From positions 868,001-932,000 of the forward strand of contig NZ_CP078013.2 of NCBI RefSeq assembly GCF_024112395.2: a DNA stretch of 64,000 nt, in the 5' to 3' direction. Position numbers and translations under genes: made by a program. The notes under the pieces were generated by a model. The model ran no database searches, was not told the origin of the DNA, and saw only the letters and a program-made list of their open reading frames with translations. The DNA comes from Pseudomonas pergaminensis. GTDB lineage: Bacteria; Pseudomonadota; Gammaproteobacteria; Pseudomonadales; Pseudomonadaceae. This document shows positions 1 to 10,648 of this stretch, piece after piece. Every line of letters begins with the position of its first letter. The first letter of the stretch is position 1.

Positions 1-917
1 GATATTTCCAGTAGTTTCATGCGGTAGTAAAGCGTGCGCTTGGCCATGCCCAGTTCCTCAGCACTCCCATCCACGCACTGAGCGTGACGGCGCAATGACT
101 CCTCAATTAATACTTTTTCGATTTGCTGCAGACGCTGTTTCAAGTTTTTTTCGTTATCGGATGAGTCTGTCTTAGAGACGGACGAGAAAGGGGGAAGCCC
201 CAGCACAAATCGCTTTACCGTGGATCGCAATTCGCGCGCGTTGCCCCGCCAAGGGTGGCATAAAAGCTGCTGGATCAGCGCTTCTGAAGGGCGCTCTGCT
301 GCGCAATGGAAGTATTCCGCCTCCTGTCTAACCATCTTGAGAAATAAAGGTATGATCCGCTCGCGGCGGTTGCGCAGTGCGGGGAGATGTATGCTGACAA
401 CGCTCAGGCGAAAGTAAAGGTCGCGCCTGAAAGCGCCTTGTTCAACCATTTCATAAAGTGATTGCTGGGCGGAGGCGATGACGCGCATATCCACGGGAAT
501 GAACCGTGTCGAGCCTAATCGCTCAACGCCTCGGGATTCCAGCACGCGTAGCAACTTGGCTTGTAACGCGAGCGGCATGCTGTCGATTTCATCCAGGTAA
601 AGTGTGCCCAAGTGCGAGGCCTCGATAAAACCCGACCGCGATTGCACAGCACCGGTATAGGCTCCGGTATTGACGCCGAACAATTGACTTTCAGCAAGGC
701 TCTCCGGAATAGCCGCGCAGTTCACCGCGACAAAGTTTCCACGTCGTCCGGATAAATTATGAATTCGCAGGGCTAGCGTGTCTTTACCTGTACCGGTTTC
801 CCCAAGTAACAGGATATCAATATTGCGTGTAGCCGTAGCGTTGAGTGTGTTTTCAATATCAGGATCCTCAAAGTGCGGCGTATCTGTTTCATATCCATGA
901 TGATAGGAGGCCGACAT
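1..917 (-). CDS. HrpR/HrpS/RspR-family sigma-54 activator (3' end outside window)
   Basis: This is an enhancer-binding protein for sigma-54 RNA polymerase. It has almost no N-terminal regulatory domain: the AAA+ module starts within the first 40 residues. Visible motifs are Walker A GETGTGKD (residues 39-46), the sigma-54 contact loop GAYTGA (85-90, the Tyr variant of GAFTGA), Walker B TLYLDEID (105-112) and a Fis-type helix-turn-helix with RTLYYRMK (about 294-301). The lack of a receiver domain and sequences such as NCAAIPESLAES and DEIDSMPLALQAKLLRVLE match HrpR/HrpS of P. syringae and RspR of P. fluorescens, which switch on the extracytoplasmic sigma gene hrpL/rspL of the type III secretion system. 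About 305 residues are visible and the open frame runs off base 1, so at least one more residue follows. The start is ATG at 917 with TGGAG upstream. The rest of a secretion cluster would lie left of the window (inference). Confidence 0.82.
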   Translation of the reverse strand, partial: MSASYHHGYETDTPHFEDPDIENTLNATATRNIDILLLGETGTGKDTLALRIHNLSGRRGNFVAVNCAAIPESLAESQLFGVNTGAYTGAVQSRSGFIEASHLGTLYLDEIDSMPLALQAKLLRVLESRGVERLGSTRFIPVDMRVIASAQQSLYEMVEQGAFRRDLYFRLSVVSIHLPALRNRRERIIPLFLKMVRQEAEYFHCAAERPSEALIQQLLCHPWRGNARELRSTVKRFVLGLPPFSSVSKTDSSDNEKNLKQRLQQIEKVLIEESLRRHAQCVDGSAEELGMAKRTLYYRMKLLEI

Positions 918-1141
918 AGTTGTTGTTACTCCACTGACATTTCAAAGCGCTGCCGTAATTGCTAAGTAGAGCGCAATTTTTCGACGCTGTCATCGTGTGC
1001 ACGGGTAAAAAGCCGGGTATTGTAGTGTAGGAAAATTTGTTTATTTTGGTTTTTTTAGTTGGCTGGAGTGGTGGTGAGTAAGTTGTTTCTTGTATGTAGG
1101 ATAAAGTTTGTATTTAACATGATCCATAAAATCATACACAC

Positions 1142-1169
1142 AAAAAAGCCGACGCAGAGCGTCGGCTTT
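1142..1169 (-). terminator. Rho-independent terminator after ychF
   Basis: An 11-bp perfect stem (AAAGCCGACGC paired with GCGTCGGCTTT, 3-base loop) is followed on the minus strand by a T run. It lies about 20 bases after the ychF stop. The AT-rich 918-1141 stretch between it and the HrpR-like gene should carry that gene's promoter, but I could not assign boxes with confidence. Confidence 0.85.
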
Positions 1170-1188
1170 ATGGGTGTTGCGCTAGCGT

Positions 1189-2289
1189 TTAAACGTTGAA
1201 GCGGAAATGCATCACATCGCCATCTTTCACGATGTATTCCTTACCTTCCAAACGCCACTTACCGGCTTCCTTGGTACCTGCTTCACCCTTGTACTGGATG
1301 AAATCGTTGTATGCGATCACTTCGGCGCGGATAAAACCCTTTTCGAAGTCGGTGTGGATCACACCGGCAGCCTGTGGCGCGGTGGCGCCGACCTTGACGG
1401 TCCACGCGCGGACTTCTTCGACGCCAGCGGTGAAGTAGGTCTGCAGGTTGAGCATTTCGTAGCCGGCACGAATCACGCGGTTCAGGCCAGGTTCGGTCAG
1501 GCCCAGGGCCTCGAGGAACATATCCTTTTCTTCGCCGTCATCAAGCTCGGCGATTTCGGCTTCGATCTTGTTGCACACCGGAACCACGATGGCGCCTTCT
1601 TCGTCGGCGATGGCCTTGACCACGTCCAGCAGCGGGTTGTTCTCGAAACCGTCTTCAGCGACGTTGGCGATGTACATCACAGGCTTGGTGGTCAGCAGGT
1701 GGAAGCCTTTGATCACGGCCTTCTCGTCAGCGCCCATGTTCTTCATCAGGCTGCGTGCAGGCTTGCCTTCGGTGAAGTGAGCGATCAACTGCTCCAGCAG
1801 GCCTTTCTGGACCACAGCGTCCTTGTCACCACCCTTGGCATTACGCGCGACTTTCTGCAGTTGCTTCTCGCAGCTGTCGAGGTCGGCGAAGATCAGTTCC
1901 AGGTCGATGATCTCGATGTCGCGTTTCGGGTCGACGCTGTTGGAGACGTGGATCACGTTTTCGTCTTCAAAGCAGCGGACCACGTGGGCGATGGCATCGG
2001 TCTCGCGGATGTTGGCCAGGAACTTGTTGCCCAGGCCTTCACCTTTCGAGGCGCCGGCGACCAGGCCAGCGATGTCGACGAACTCCATGGTGGTCGGCAG
2101 GATGCGCTTGGGGTTGACGATGGCCGCCAGGGCTTCCAGGCGCGGATCGGGCATAGGCACGATGCCGCTATTGGGCTCGATGGTGCAGAAGGGGAAGTTC
2201 TCCGCTGCGATACCGGACTTGGTCAGGGCGTTGAACAGGGTGGATTTGCCGACGTTGGGCAGGCCGACGATGCCGCAATTGAATCCCAT
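1189..2289 (-). CDS. ychF: Ribosome-binding ATPase YchF (Obg/OLA1 family)
   Basis: A 366-residue P-loop NTPase of the Obg family that associates with ribosomes and is linked to translation and stress responses. The G1 motif GLPNVGKST is at residues 9-17. The base-recognition motif reads NKIE instead of NKxD, which in this family shifts preference from GTP to ATP. A C-terminal TGS domain includes the segment around residue 300 with [12 protein letters not shown]. The length is usual for the family. The ATG at 2289 has a strong GAGGGGA ribosome binding site. It sits 21 bases after pth, the conserved pth-ychF pairing of gammaproteobacteria, and probably shares its transcript. Confidence 0.97.
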   Translation of the reverse strand: MGFNCGIVGLPNVGKSTLFNALTKSGIAAENFPFCTIEPNSGIVPMPDPRLEALAAIVNPKRILPTTMEFVDIAGLVAGASKGEGLGNKFLANIRETDAIAHVVRCFEDENVIHVSNSVDPKRDIEIIDLELIFADLDSCEKQLQKVARNAKGGDKDAVVQKGLLEQLIAHFTEGKPARSLMKNMGADEKAVIKGFHLLTTKPVMYIANVAEDGFENNPLLDVVKAIADEEGAIVVPVCNKIEAEIAELDDGEEKDMFLEALGLTEPGLNRVIRAGYEMLNLQTYFTAGVEEVRAWTVKVGATAPQAAGVIHTDFEKGFIRAEVIAYNDFIQYKGEAGTKEAGKWRLEGKEYIVKDGDVMHFRFNV

Positions 2290-2310
2290 GGTGTTTCCCC
2301 TCGGTAAGAG

Positions 2311-2895
2311 TCAGGCCTTCTGGCTGTGCAGGTTTTTCATCGCGCGGTTCCATTCACCGGCGAAGATATCCGGCAGCACGCCGAGGGCAAAGTCGATGCT
2401 GGCATCGAGTTTTTCCTGTTCGGCGCGTGGCGCACGACCCAGGACGAAATTTGAAACCATACTGGCAACGCCTGGGTGGCCAATGCCAAGCCGCAGACGG
2501 TAGAAATTATTCTGATTACCCAGCTGCGCGATGATGTCGCGCAGGCCATTGTGCCCGCCATGCCCGCCGCCCAGCTTGAGCTTGGCAACACCGGGTGGCA
2601 GGTCCAACTCGTCATGGGCCACCAGGATTTCCTCGGGTTTGATCCGGAAGAAACCCGCAAGCGCCGCGACAGCCTGGCCGCTGCGGTTCATGTAGGTGGT
2701 GGGAATCAGCAGACGAACATCCTGACCCTGATGCGGGAAGCGTCCGGTCAGGCCAAAATATTTGCGATCGGCCACCAGGTTCACACCTTGGGCGTGGGCG
2801 ATGCGCTCAACAAAAAGGGCCCCCGCGTTATGCCGGGTCTGTTCGTATTCGGCGCCTGGATTTCCCAGGCCAACGATCAGTTTAATGGCAGTCAC
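2311..2895 (-). CDS. pth: Peptidyl-tRNA hydrolase
   Basis: A cytoplasmic esterase that releases stalled peptides from peptidyl-tRNA so the tRNA can be recycled. The predicted protein has 194 residues. It begins with the Pth fold signature ([13 protein letters not shown]), contains the catalytic His in RHNAG (His22) and the conserved HDELDLP segment. A longer open frame reaches 2964, but the GTG at 2895 is chosen because it gives the family N-terminus and is preceded by AAGGAAGG at good spacing. It lies between rplY and ychF, and all three serve translation. Confidence 0.95.
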   Translation of the reverse strand: MTAIKLIVGLGNPGAEYEQTRHNAGALFVERIAHAQGVNLVADRKYFGLTGRFPHQGQDVRLLIPTTYMNRSGQAVAALAGFFRIKPEEILVAHDELDLPPGVAKLKLGGGHGGHNGLRDIIAQLGNQNNFYRLRLGIGHPGVASMVSNFVLGRAPRAEQEKLDASIDFALGVLPDIFAGEWNRAMKNLHSQKA

Positions 2896-3062
2896 GACAG
2901 GGGCCCTTCCTTTGGAGTTGTGGATAACATCGCCAGACCTGAGTGCGGCGAAAGTGGACAACACTACATCATTTACTCAAGAGTAAACGTCGCGTCATCG
3001 CCCGCTTTCTCGCTACGTTTCGGTCCGCGATGTTTCCTCAAGCTCCGGCAATACAGAGTGAA

Positions 3063-3662
3063 TTACTCTGCAGCGCCTTCTTCTTCAGCTTCTGGAGCAA
3101 CGCGTGGAGCGTGAACGTTGGCAACAGCTTTGTCATCACCGTGAGCCAGTGCGACGAACTCAACGCCTTTAGGTGCCTTGAGGTCGGACAGGTGAACGAT
3201 AGCGCCGATTTCCAGAGCCGACAGGTCGACTTCGATGAACTCAGGCAGGTCTTTCGGCAGGCAGGTCACTTCGATTTCGTTCAGGACGTGCGAGATCTCG
3301 CCGCCTTTCTTGACCGGAGCTTCTTCACCAACAAAGTGCACAGGCACGATAGCGGTCAGTTTCTGGCCAGCTACAACGCGAACGAAGTCAGCGTGCATGA
3401 TGAACTGCTTGGACGGGTGACGCTGCATCGCTTTAACGATGACGTTCTGCTTGGCGCCGTCGACGTTCAGCTCGATAACGTGGCTGTAGGCAGCTTCGTT
3501 TTCGAACAGCTTGGCGATTTCCTTGGCCAGGATGGTCACGGATTCAGCAGGCTTGTTACCACCGTATACAACGGCTGGGATGTTGGCGGCGTGACGCAGG
3601 CGGCGGCTCGCACCTTTCCCCAGGTCAGTACGCGCTTGGGCGTTCAGAGTAAAGTCGTTCAT
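3063..3662 (-). CDS. rplY: 50S ribosomal protein L25 (Ctc/TL5 form)
   Basis: The 5S rRNA-binding protein of the large subunit. At 199 residues it is the long form: an N-terminal L25 beta-barrel (about 1-95) followed by the C-terminal TL5/Ctc domain, ending in an acidic alanine-glutamate tail ([10 protein letters not shown]). ATG at 3662 is preceded by GGAGA. It lies downstream of prs with a strong terminator in between, so expression may depend on read-through or on a promoter in the 137-base gap. Some members of this long form are stress-induced general stress proteins; nothing here shows that directly. Confidence 0.96.
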   Translation of the reverse strand: MNDFTLNAQARTDLGKGASRRLRHAANIPAVVYGGNKPAESVTILAKEIAKLFENEAAYSHVIELNVDGAKQNVIVKAMQRHPSKQFIMHADFVRVVAGQKLTAIVPVHFVGEEAPVKKGGEISHVLNEIEVTCLPKDLPEFIEVDLSALEIGAIVHLSDLKAPKGVEFVALAHGDDKAVANVHAPRVAPEAEEEGAAE

Positions 3663-3726
3663 GTTGTATCTCCAAAATAGCCATCATCGAGCGGCGTTTG
3701 CGACCAGCGCCAGACTCGACATGGGC

Positions 3727-3763
3727 AAAAAAGCCCCGCCCCAACAGAATGTCGGGGCGGGGC
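3727..3763 (-). terminator. Terminator between prs and rplY
   Basis: A GC-rich 10-bp stem (GCCCCGCCCC paired with GGGGCGGGGC, loop of about 11 bases) is followed on the minus strand by six T residues. It is placed directly after the prs stop and should uncouple prs from rplY. Confidence 0.85.
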
Positions 3764-3799
3764 GCTTTTCGTCAGTGGGATAGACCGTAGGTTTGACCC

Positions 3800-4741
3800 T
3801 TAACGGAACATCGCGCTGATCGATTCTTCATTGCTGATGCGGCGAACCGCCTCGGCAACAACCGGTGCGATATCCAGTTGACGGATACGCGAACAGGCTT
3901 GAGCAGCAGCGGACAACGGGATGGTGTTGGTCACCACCAGTTCGTCCAGCATTGAATTCTCGATGTTCTCGATCGCTCGGCCAGACAGCACAGGGTGTGT
4001 GCAGTAGGCGAAGACTTTAGCGGCACCGTGCTCTTTCAAGGCTTTCGCCGCGTGGCACAGGGTGCCGGCGGTGTCGACCATGTCATCAACCAGAATACAG
4101 GTACGCCCTTCGACATCACCGATGATATGCATCACTTCAGAGTGATTGGCTTTCTCACGGCGTTTGTCGATGATCCCGAGGTCCACGCCCAGGGATTTGG
4201 CAACAGCCCGTGCACGCACGACGCCACCAATGTCCGGGGACACGATCATCAGGTTTTCAAAGCGCTGGTCTTCGATGTCATCCACCAATACGGGGGAGCC
4301 GTAGATGTTATCTACCGGAATATCGAAGAACCCCTGGATTTGGTCAGCGTGCAGGTCAACCGTGAGAACACGGTCGATGCCTACCACGGTGAGCATGTCA
4401 GCCACGACTTTCGCGCTGATAGCCACACGTGCGGAACGCGGACGGCGATCCTGACGGGCATAACCAAAGTAAGGGATTACAGCTGTGATTCGAGTCGCTG
4501 AGGAGCGGCGGAAGGCATCAGCCATCACGACGAGTTCCATCAGGTTATCGTTGGTCGGAGCGCAAGTCGGCTGAATAATGAAGACGTCTTTACCGCGAAC
4601 GTTTTCATTGATCTCGGCTGTAATTTCGCCGTCGGAGAATTTACCGACAGAGATGTCACCGAGAGGGATATGCAGCTGACGTACGACACGCCGAGCCAGA
4701 TCGGGGTTAGCATTCCCCGTAAAGACCATCATCTTGGACAC
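3800..4741 (-). CDS. prs: Ribose-phosphate pyrophosphokinase (PRPP synthetase)
   Basis: Makes 5-phosphoribosyl-1-pyrophosphate from ribose 5-phosphate and ATP, the precursor for purines, pyrimidines, histidine, tryptophan and NAD. The protein has 313 residues, the usual class I length. It shows the ATP-binding segment [10 protein letters not shown] and the PRPP loop [19 protein letters not shown]. The start is GTG at 4741 ([15 protein letters not shown]), which matches the family N-terminus. It follows tRNA-Gln by 45 bases on the same strand and is probably cotranscribed with ispE and lolB, as in many gammaproteobacteria. Confidence 0.97.
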   Translation of the reverse strand: MSKMMVFTGNANPDLARRVVRQLHIPLGDISVGKFSDGEITAEINENVRGKDVFIIQPTCAPTNDNLMELVVMADAFRRSSATRITAVIPYFGYARQDRRPRSARVAISAKVVADMLTVVGIDRVLTVDLHADQIQGFFDIPVDNIYGSPVLVDDIEDQRFENLMIVSPDIGGVVRARAVAKSLGVDLGIIDKRREKANHSEVMHIIGDVEGRTCILVDDMVDTAGTLCHAAKALKEHGAAKVFAYCTHPVLSGRAIENIENSMLDELVVTNTIPLSAAAQACSRIRQLDIAPVVAEAVRRISNEESISAMFR

Positions 4742-4786
4742 GCGCAGTACCTAGAGGCTGGGGGTAACCTGGATGAGTATAGAAAA

Positions 4787-4861
4787 TGGCAGGGGCGGCT
4801 GGATTCGAACCAACGCATGGCAGGATCAAAACCTGCTGCCTTACCGCTTGGCGACGCCCCT
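4787..4861 (-). tRNA. tRNA-Gln (anticodon TTG)
   Basis: A full 75-base cloverleaf can be drawn. The acceptor stem AGGGGCG pairs with CGCCCCT, the anticodon arm has the loop TTTTGAT (anticodon TTG), the T loop is TTCGAAT, the discriminator base is G, and CCA is encoded. It sits between ispE and prs on the same strand, a conserved arrangement. Confidence 0.97.
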
Positions 4862-4897
4862 GTATCTGTTGCAACGAGTGCCTAACACTCGGTTCCT

Positions 4898-5749
4898 TTA
4901 GAGCAGACTTTGCAGCTTGCGATGCAACATCGAAACGTTGCTTCCCTTTGCTACAAACCCTGTAAGGGTCTCTGTAAGAAGGGCCGAGACTTTATCAGCT
5001 TCAGCTTTGCTTGGGAAGCCCCCAAACACACAACTTCCAGTGCCGGTTAATTTTGCTTCGGTAAATTTACCTAACAAATTCAAAGCGTTACGTACCTCTG
5101 GATAACGCCTTGCTACAACCGGTAAGCAGTCATTTCGACTGTTTCCCTTGGGAACGGGGCGCACTTTAATGGGAGGAGAGTTACGTGTCAACAGTGGATC
5201 TGAAAAAATTTCTGCTGTACTTACAGATACTTGCGGAACAAGCACGACATACCACGGCTCCTCGGGGTATTCCGGGCTGAGTTTCTCCCCAACGCCCTCG
5301 GCAAAAGCCGCGTGCCCACGCACGAAAACCGGGACGTCGGCCCCCAGCGTCAGGCCCAGGGCCGCAAGGCGATCGTCATCCCAGCCCAGTTGCCACAAGT
5401 GGTTCAGCCCGAGCAATGTGGTCGCGGCATTTGAACTGCCGCCACCGATACCACCGCCCATGGGCAGGATTTTATCAATCCAGATATCGATGCCGAGCGT
5501 ACAGCCGGATTGCTCCTGAAGTTTTTTCGCCGCCTTCACGATCAGGTTGCTGTCGTGAGGGACACCTTCGAAGTCGGTATGCAACTTGATGACGCCATCG
5601 TCGCGTACGGCGAATGTCAGCTCATCGCCGTAGTCGAGAAATTGAAACAGCGTCTGCAGCTCGTGGTAACCGTCTTCACGGCGGCCCAAGATGTGCAGCA
5701 TCAGATTGAGTTTGGCCGGGGAGGGCAGGGTCAATGTTTGTACGGACAC
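4898..5749 (-). CDS. ispE: 4-diphosphocytidyl-2-C-methyl-D-erythritol kinase
   Basis: A GHMP-family kinase that phosphorylates CDP-methylerythritol in the non-mevalonate isoprenoid pathway. It has 283 residues. The N-terminal substrate site [14 protein letters not shown] and the ATP loop [14 protein letters not shown] are both present, and the C-terminal GSCVFGGF segment is as in the family. The start is GTG at 5749, one base after the lolB stop, so translation is probably coupled. ispH of the same pathway is in this window at 44684. Confidence 0.97.
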   Translation of the reverse strand: MSVQTLTLPSPAKLNLMLHILGRREDGYHELQTLFQFLDYGDELTFAVRDDGVIKLHTDFEGVPHDSNLIVKAAKKLQEQSGCTLGIDIWIDKILPMGGGIGGGSSNAATTLLGLNHLWQLGWDDDRLAALGLTLGADVPVFVRGHAAFAEGVGEKLSPEYPEEPWYVVLVPQVSVSTAEIFSDPLLTRNSPPIKVRPVPKGNSRNDCLPVVARRYPEVRNALNLLGKFTEAKLTGTGSCVFGGFPSKAEADKVSALLTETLTGFVAKGSNVSMLHRKLQSLL

Positions 5750-5750
5750 G

Positions 5751-6368
5751 TTATTGCCCCAGTTTGCGCGGTTGCCAGTCCTTGATCACCAGTGTGACAT
5801 CAAGGTCGGGGCCATGCAGCTTGATACGTTCAGGCAGCCAATACCCGCTTTGTTCCACATAGCTCAAATATTCCACCTGCCAGCCATCCTGCTCCAGGGT
5901 GGCCAGGCGGCTGTCGCCATTAAGGCTCAGGCGACTCTTGCTGTCAGGTGCGGGCAAGCCACGTACCCACCAGACCAAGTGAGACACCGGCAGCTTCCAG
6001 CCAATCTGTTGTTCCAGCAGCTCTTCCGGGGAGGTGGCTTCGTAGCGGCCTTGGTTGGCCACCTCAAGGCTGACTTGCCCTGGTCGCCCGGTCAGGCGGG
6101 CTGCGCCGCGACCGAGCGGGCCGGAGAGGCGAATGTCGTAGTAATCCTGGCGTTGTAGCCAGAACAAGGTACCGCTGCCGGAGTCTTTCGGCGCACGTAC
6201 ACCGACTTTGCCTTCGATCTGCCAGCCATCGATGCTGCTGAGCTGGTCCTTGTGTTGCTTCCATTGCGCCGGGTTGCCCTGGCCCTCAACGGATTCACGG
6301 GCACCGAAGCCCGCGCAACCGGCGAGCAGGGCGATGAAACTGAAAATAATGAGGTGGCGCAAGAACAT
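5751..6368 (-). CDS. lolB: Outer membrane lipoprotein receptor LolB
   Basis: Accepts lipoproteins from the periplasmic carrier LolA and inserts them in the outer membrane. The 205-residue precursor has a signal peptide with lipobox LAGC (residues 15-18, modified Cys18), so LolB is itself a lipoprotein. The mature part keeps the family segments [14 protein letters not shown] and [11 protein letters not shown]. It lies 4 bases after the TPR lipoprotein gene and one base before ispE, in one tight transcription unit. Confidence 0.95.
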   Translation of the reverse strand: MFLRHLIIFSFIALLAGCAGFGARESVEGQGNPAQWKQHKDQLSSIDGWQIEGKVGVRAPKDSGSGTLFWLQRQDYYDIRLSGPLGRGAARLTGRPGQVSLEVANQGRYEATSPEELLEQQIGWKLPVSHLVWWVRGLPAPDSKSRLSLNGDSRLATLEQDGWQVEYLSYVEQSGYWLPERIKLHGPDLDVTLVIKDWQPRKLGQ

Positions 6369-6372
6369 AAGC

Positions 6373-8097
6373 TTAAAGGGTCTCGGAGCCGGTCAGGCGT
6401 TTGATGGTGCCGCGCAGGACGGGGCTTTCAGGTTGTTCCTTGAGGAATTTTTCCCAGATCTGACGTGCTTCGCGCTGCTTGCCATTGGCCCACAGCACTT
6501 CGCCCAGGTGGGCAGCGACTTCCTGGTCCGGGAAGCGCTCCAGTGCCTGGCGCAGCAAGCGTTCGGCTTCGTCCAGGTTGCCCAGGCGGTAATTCACCCA
6601 GCCGAGGCTGTCGAGTACGGCCGGGTCTTCCGGGTTGAGCTTGTGGGCTTGCTCGATCAGCACCTTGGCTTCGTCGTAGCGCGTGGTGCGGTCGGACAGG
6701 GTGTAGCCCAAGGCGTTGAGGGCCATGGCATTGTCCGGGTCGCGCTTGATGATCAGGCGCAGGTCTTTTTCCATCTGCGCCAGGTCATTGCGTTTTTCCG
6801 CCTGCATGGCGCGGGTGTACAGCAGGTTCAAATCATCGGGGAACTGCAGCAAGGCTTGTTGCAGCAGTTTCCACGCCCGCTCGCCCTGATTGTTGGCCGA
6901 CAGGGTTTCGGCCTGGATCAGGTACAGCTGGATCGCGTAGTCCGGTTCGGCATCCCGCGCGGCGGCCAGGCGTTTTTCCGCCTCGTCGGTACGGCCATTG
7001 CTCATCAGGATATCGGCCTGGCGCAATTGGGCTGGCAGGTAGTCATTGCCGGGGCCGACCTGGGCGTATTCAAGCAGGGCAGCTTGTGGATCGTTACGTT
7101 CTTCGGCGATGCGGCCGAGATTCAAGTGCGCCGAATCCACGTGGCTCTCACGCTGGATCAGCTCTTCCAGGTAGCCCTTGGCCTCGTCCCAGGCCTTGGC
7201 TTCGAGGCACACCAGCGCCAGGGAGTAACGTAATTCGTCGTCATCCGGGTATTGCTGGACCAGGTTGGCGAACTGCACTTTGGCGTCCTCCATGCGGTCC
7301 TGTTCCACCAGCATGCGCGCGTAAGTCAGGCGCAGGCGCTTGTCGTCCGGATACTTCTTGATGCTTTTTTCCAGCAGCGGAATCGCTTCCTTGCCGCGGT
7401 TGAGGTTCTGCAGCAGGCGAGCGCGCAACAGGATCGGGGCGATTTCGCCTTCTTCCGGCGGGTTCTGCTCCAGCAGCTTCAACGCCGCGTCGGCTTCGTC
7501 ATCCTGTTGCAGCAGCAATGCCTTGCCGAAGATCAGCTGGCTGTTCTTCGGATGTTTCTGCAGCAGGCGGTCGAAACTCTTCATCAGGCCATTGCGGGTG
7601 TCCTGGTCGGTGTCGGCAGCCGACAATGCGAGGAAATCGAAATGGGTGTCGCCCTTGCCCTGCAGGACTTTCTCCATATAAACCATGGAGTCGTCATAAC
7701 GCCCGGCGCGTGCCAGTTGAATGGCTGCCGCCCGTTGTGCTTCCAGGTCGTCCGGGGCGTTTTTTGCCCAGATCAGCGACGTGTCCAGCGCAGCCTGGTC
7801 AGCGCCAAGGTATTCGGCGATGCGGAAGGCCCGCTCGGAAATGCCTGGATCCTGGGTGTTGATCGCCTGGGTCACGTAGTTATCCAGCGCAATGTCGAAG
7901 CGATTGCGTTGGCCGGCCAGCTCTGCGGTCAGCAGGCTGTACACCGTTTCTTCCTTGAACGAGGAATAAACCTTGGGCTTTTCAGGGGCTGGGGTGCTGT
8001 CTTCCACCGGCGGGGTACCGTCCGGCGACACGGGTGCCATGGCATGGCAGCCGCTGAGGAAGACAAAAGCAAGGAGCAACGCGGAAGATCTATTCAT
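6373..8097 (-). CDS. Tetratricopeptide-repeat lipoprotein
   Basis: A 574-residue protein with a signal peptide and lipobox LSGC (residues 14-17). A proline-rich linker follows, then many TPR helices along nearly the whole length; the repeats near residues 440-530 ([11 protein letters not shown]..., [15 protein letters not shown]..., [14 protein letters not shown]) are the clearest. It is probably anchored in the envelope as a protein-interaction scaffold. The gene heads the lolB-ispE-tRNA-Gln-prs unit, as its orthologue does in other pseudomonads. Its precise role is not apparent from the sequence. It is divergent from hemA across 182 bases that must hold both promoters; I could not identify boxes with confidence. 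Confidence 0.88.
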   Translation of the reverse strand: MNRSSALLLAFVFLSGCHAMAPVSPDGTPPVEDSTPAPEKPKVYSSFKEETVYSLLTAELAGQRNRFDIALDNYVTQAINTQDPGISERAFRIAEYLGADQAALDTSLIWAKNAPDDLEAQRAAAIQLARAGRYDDSMVYMEKVLQGKGDTHFDFLALSAADTDQDTRNGLMKSFDRLLQKHPKNSQLIFGKALLLQQDDEADAALKLLEQNPPEEGEIAPILLRARLLQNLNRGKEAIPLLEKSIKKYPDDKRLRLTYARMLVEQDRMEDAKVQFANLVQQYPDDDELRYSLALVCLEAKAWDEAKGYLEELIQRESHVDSAHLNLGRIAEERNDPQAALLEYAQVGPGNDYLPAQLRQADILMSNGRTDEAEKRLAAARDAEPDYAIQLYLIQAETLSANNQGERAWKLLQQALLQFPDDLNLLYTRAMQAEKRNDLAQMEKDLRLIIKRDPDNAMALNALGYTLSDRTTRYDEAKVLIEQAHKLNPEDPAVLDSLGWVNYRLGNLDEAERLLRQALERFPDQEVAAHLGEVLWANGKQREARQIWEKFLKEQPESPVLRGTIKRLTGSETL

Positions 8098-8279
8098 ATA
8101 GGAAGAGGACGACTAACCTGCGGTCGGATCATCATGACACAAGCCTTCGGCCAAACATAACCGAGACTCAATGGGTGCCTTTATAGACACAAGGCATTAG
8201 GACAATAGACGACGGTGGTTGTTCTGAATCTTTCGAAGTAGGACAATTGTCGGCTTCCCGACATCATCAGCGATATTGA

Positions 8280-9569
8280 ATGGCCTTCCTCGCACTCGGT
8301 ATTAACCACAAGACTGCCTCCGTAGACGTGCGCGAGCGCGTGGCGTTTACGCCAGAGCAGTTGGTTGAGGCCTTGCAGCAGCTCTGCCGGCTCACCGACA
8401 GTCGCGAAGCTGCGATCCTTTCGACCTGCAATCGCAGCGAGCTTTATATAGAGCAGGAACATCTTTCAGCGGATGTCGTGCTGCGCTGGCTGGCCGATTA
8501 CCACCATTTGGACCTCGACGACCTGCGCGCGAGCGCTTATGTGCATGAAGAGGATGCGGCAGTTCGTCACATGATGCGTGTGGCCGCCGGGCTCGATTCG
8601 CTGGTGTTGGGCGAGCCGCAGATCCTCGGCCAGATGAAGTCCGCCTACGCCGTAGCGCGTGAGGCAGGCACCGTTGGCCCGCTGCTGGGCCGGCTGTTCC
8701 AGGCCACGTTCAATTCCGCCAAGCAAGTGCGCACCGACACCGCCATTGGCGAAAACCCGGTGTCCGTGGCATTTGCCGCGGTCAGCCTGGCCAAGCAGAT
8801 TTTCAGTGACTTGCAGCGCAGCCAGGCCCTGCTGATCGGCGCCGGCGAGACCATTACCCTGGTCGCCCGCCACCTGCATGACCTGGGGGTGAAGCGTATC
8901 GTCGTTGCCAACCGCACCCTGGAACGTGCCAGCATCCTCGCTGAGCAGTTCGGTGCGCATGCCGTGTTGTTGTCGGATATCCCGGCCGAGCTGGTGCGCA
9001 GCGATATCGTCATCAGCTCAACCGCCAGCCAGTTGCCGATCTTGGGCAAGGGCGCGGTCGAGAGTGCATTGAAACTGCGCAAGCACAAACCTATCTTCAT
9101 GGTAGACATCGCTGTTCCCCGGGATATCGAGCCAGAAGTCGGCGAGTTGGACGACGTTTACCTCTATAGCGTCGACGATTTGCACGAAGTGGTCGCCGAA
9201 AACCTCAAGAGCCGCCAGGGTGCCGCCCAGGCCGCCGAGGAAATGGTCAGCACCGGCGCCGAAGATTTTATGGTGCGCCTGCGTGAGTTGGCGGCGGTGG
9301 ACGTGCTCAAGGCGTATCGTCAGCAAGGCGAGCGCCTGCGCGACGAGGAGCTGATCAAGGCCCAGCGCTTGCTGGCCAACGGTAGCAGCGCCGAGGAAGT
9401 GTTGATGCAACTGGCGCGTGGCCTCACCAACAAATTGCTCCACGCACCCAGCGTACAGTTGAAAAAGCTTACCGCCGAAGGCCGCCTCGATGCGCTGGCC
9501 ATGGCCCAGGAACTCTTTGCCCTCGGTGAGGGCGCGTCAGAAAGCTCTTCGGATAAAAAACCGCAATGA
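8280..9569 (+). CDS. hemA: Glutamyl-tRNA reductase
   Basis: Reduces glutamyl-tRNA with NADPH to glutamate-1-semialdehyde, the first committed step of tetrapyrrole synthesis by the C5 route. It has 429 residues. The catalytic cysteine is Cys50 in STCNRSELY, the NADPH-binding Rossmann segment [16 protein letters not shown] is near residues 180-200, and a dimerisation helix is C-terminal. The ATG at 8280 has no obvious Shine-Dalgarno sequence. Its stop overlaps the prfA start (ATGA), giving the classic hemA-prfA-prmC operon. hemH, the last haem step, is at 24882. Confidence 0.97.
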   Translation: MAFLALGINHKTASVDVRERVAFTPEQLVEALQQLCRLTDSREAAILSTCNRSELYIEQEHLSADVVLRWLADYHHLDLDDLRASAYVHEEDAAVRHMMRVAAGLDSLVLGEPQILGQMKSAYAVAREAGTVGPLLGRLFQATFNSAKQVRTDTAIGENPVSVAFAAVSLAKQIFSDLQRSQALLIGAGETITLVARHLHDLGVKRIVVANRTLERASILAEQFGAHAVLLSDIPAELVRSDIVISSTASQLPILGKGAVESALKLRKHKPIFMVDIAVPRDIEPEVGELDDVYLYSVDDLHEVVAENLKSRQGAAQAAEEMVSTGAEDFMVRLRELAAVDVLKAYRQQGERLRDEELIKAQRLLANGSSAEEVLMQLARGLTNKLLHAPSVQLKKLTAEGRLDALAMAQELFALGEGASESSSDKKPQ

Positions 9570-10648
9570 AAGCGTCACTGCTCAATAAACTGGACGTGCT
9601 CCAGGACCGTTTCGAAGAACTGACCGCCTTGCTTGGCGACGGCGAGGTCATCTCCGATCAAGCCAAATTCCGCGCCTATTCCAAGGAATACGCCGAAGTT
9701 GAGCCGATTGTGGCCACCTACAAGCACCTGACCAAGGTACAGGCCGACCTCGAAGGCGCCCAGGCGCTGCTCAAGGACAGCGACCCGGACATGCGCGAAA
9801 TGGCGGTGGAAGAAGTCCGCGAAGCCAAGGAAAAACTGGCCGAGCTGGAAGGCGACCTGCAGCGCATGTTGCTGCCCAAGGACCCGAATGACGGGCGCAA
9901 CGTGTTCCTCGAAATCCGTGCAGGGACCGGCGGTGACGAGGCGGCGATCTTCTCCGGCGACCTGTTCCGCATGTATTCGCGCTATGCCGAACGTCGCGGC
10001 TGGCGTGTGGAGATCCTGTCCGAGAACGAAGGCGAGCACGGCGGCTATAAAGAAGTCATCGCGCGGGTCGAAGGCGATAACGTCTACGGCAAGCTCAAGT
10101 TCGAATCCGGCGCGCACCGCGTACAACGCGTCCCGGCCACGGAATCCCAAGGCCGTATCCACACCTCGGCGTGTACTGTCGCGGTGTTGCCTGAGCCGGA
10201 CGAACAGGAAGCCATCGAGATCAACCCGGCCGACTTGCGTGTCGACACTTACCGCTCGTCGGGCGCGGGTGGTCAGCACGTCAACAAGACCGACTCGGCG
10301 ATCCGCATCACTCACTTGCCCTCGGGCATCGTGGTGGAGTGCCAGGAAGAACGCTCCCAGCACAAGAACCGTGCACGGGCCATGTCCTGGCTGTCGGCCA
10401 AGCTCAACGACCAGCAGACCAGCGCCGCCGCCAACGCGATTGCCAGCGAGCGCAAGTTGCTGGTGGGCTCGGGCGACCGCTCCGAGCGCATCCGCACCTA
10501 TAACTTTGCCCAGGGCCGGGTCACCGACCACCGGGTCAATCTCACGCTTTACTCCCTGGACGAGATTCTTGCCGGTGGCGTGGAAGCGGTGATCGAGCCG
10601 TTACTCGCTGAGTACCAGGCCGATCAATTGGCGGCGATAGGTGAATAA
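9566..10648 (+). CDS. prfA: Peptide chain release factor 1
   Basis: Recognises UAA and UAG stop codons and triggers peptide release. It has 360 residues. The GGQ motif, in [10 protein letters not shown], is at about residues 235-237 and contacts the peptidyl transferase centre. The codon-recognition segment VPATESQGR precedes it. The ATG overlaps the hemA stop by 4 bases. The next gene, prmC, encodes the methyltransferase that modifies the GGQ glutamine. Confidence 0.97.
   Translation: MKASLLNKLDVLQDRFEELTALLGDGEVISDQAKFRAYSKEYAEVEPIVATYKHLTKVQADLEGAQALLKDSDPDMREMAVEEVREAKEKLAELEGDLQRMLLPKDPNDGRNVFLEIRAGTGGDEAAIFSGDLFRMYSRYAERRGWRVEILSENEGEHGGYKEVIARVEGDNVYGKLKFESGAHRVQRVPATESQGRIHTSACTVAVLPEPDEQEAIEINPADLRVDTYRSSGAGGQHVNKTDSAIRITHLPSGIVVECQEERSQHKNRARAMSWLSAKLNDQQTSAAANAIASERKLLVGSGDRSERIRTYNFAQGRVTDHRVNLTLYSLDEILAGGVEAVIEPLLAEYQADQLAAIGE

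Noticed and set aside
1207..2307. 366-residue open frame antisense to ychF
   Set aside because: Exact-length mirror of ychF caused by GC-rich third positions.
8098..8279. Promoters in the gap between the TPR lipoprotein gene and hemA
   Set aside because: Several weak TTG/TAnnnT pairs are possible but none stands out enough to annotate.
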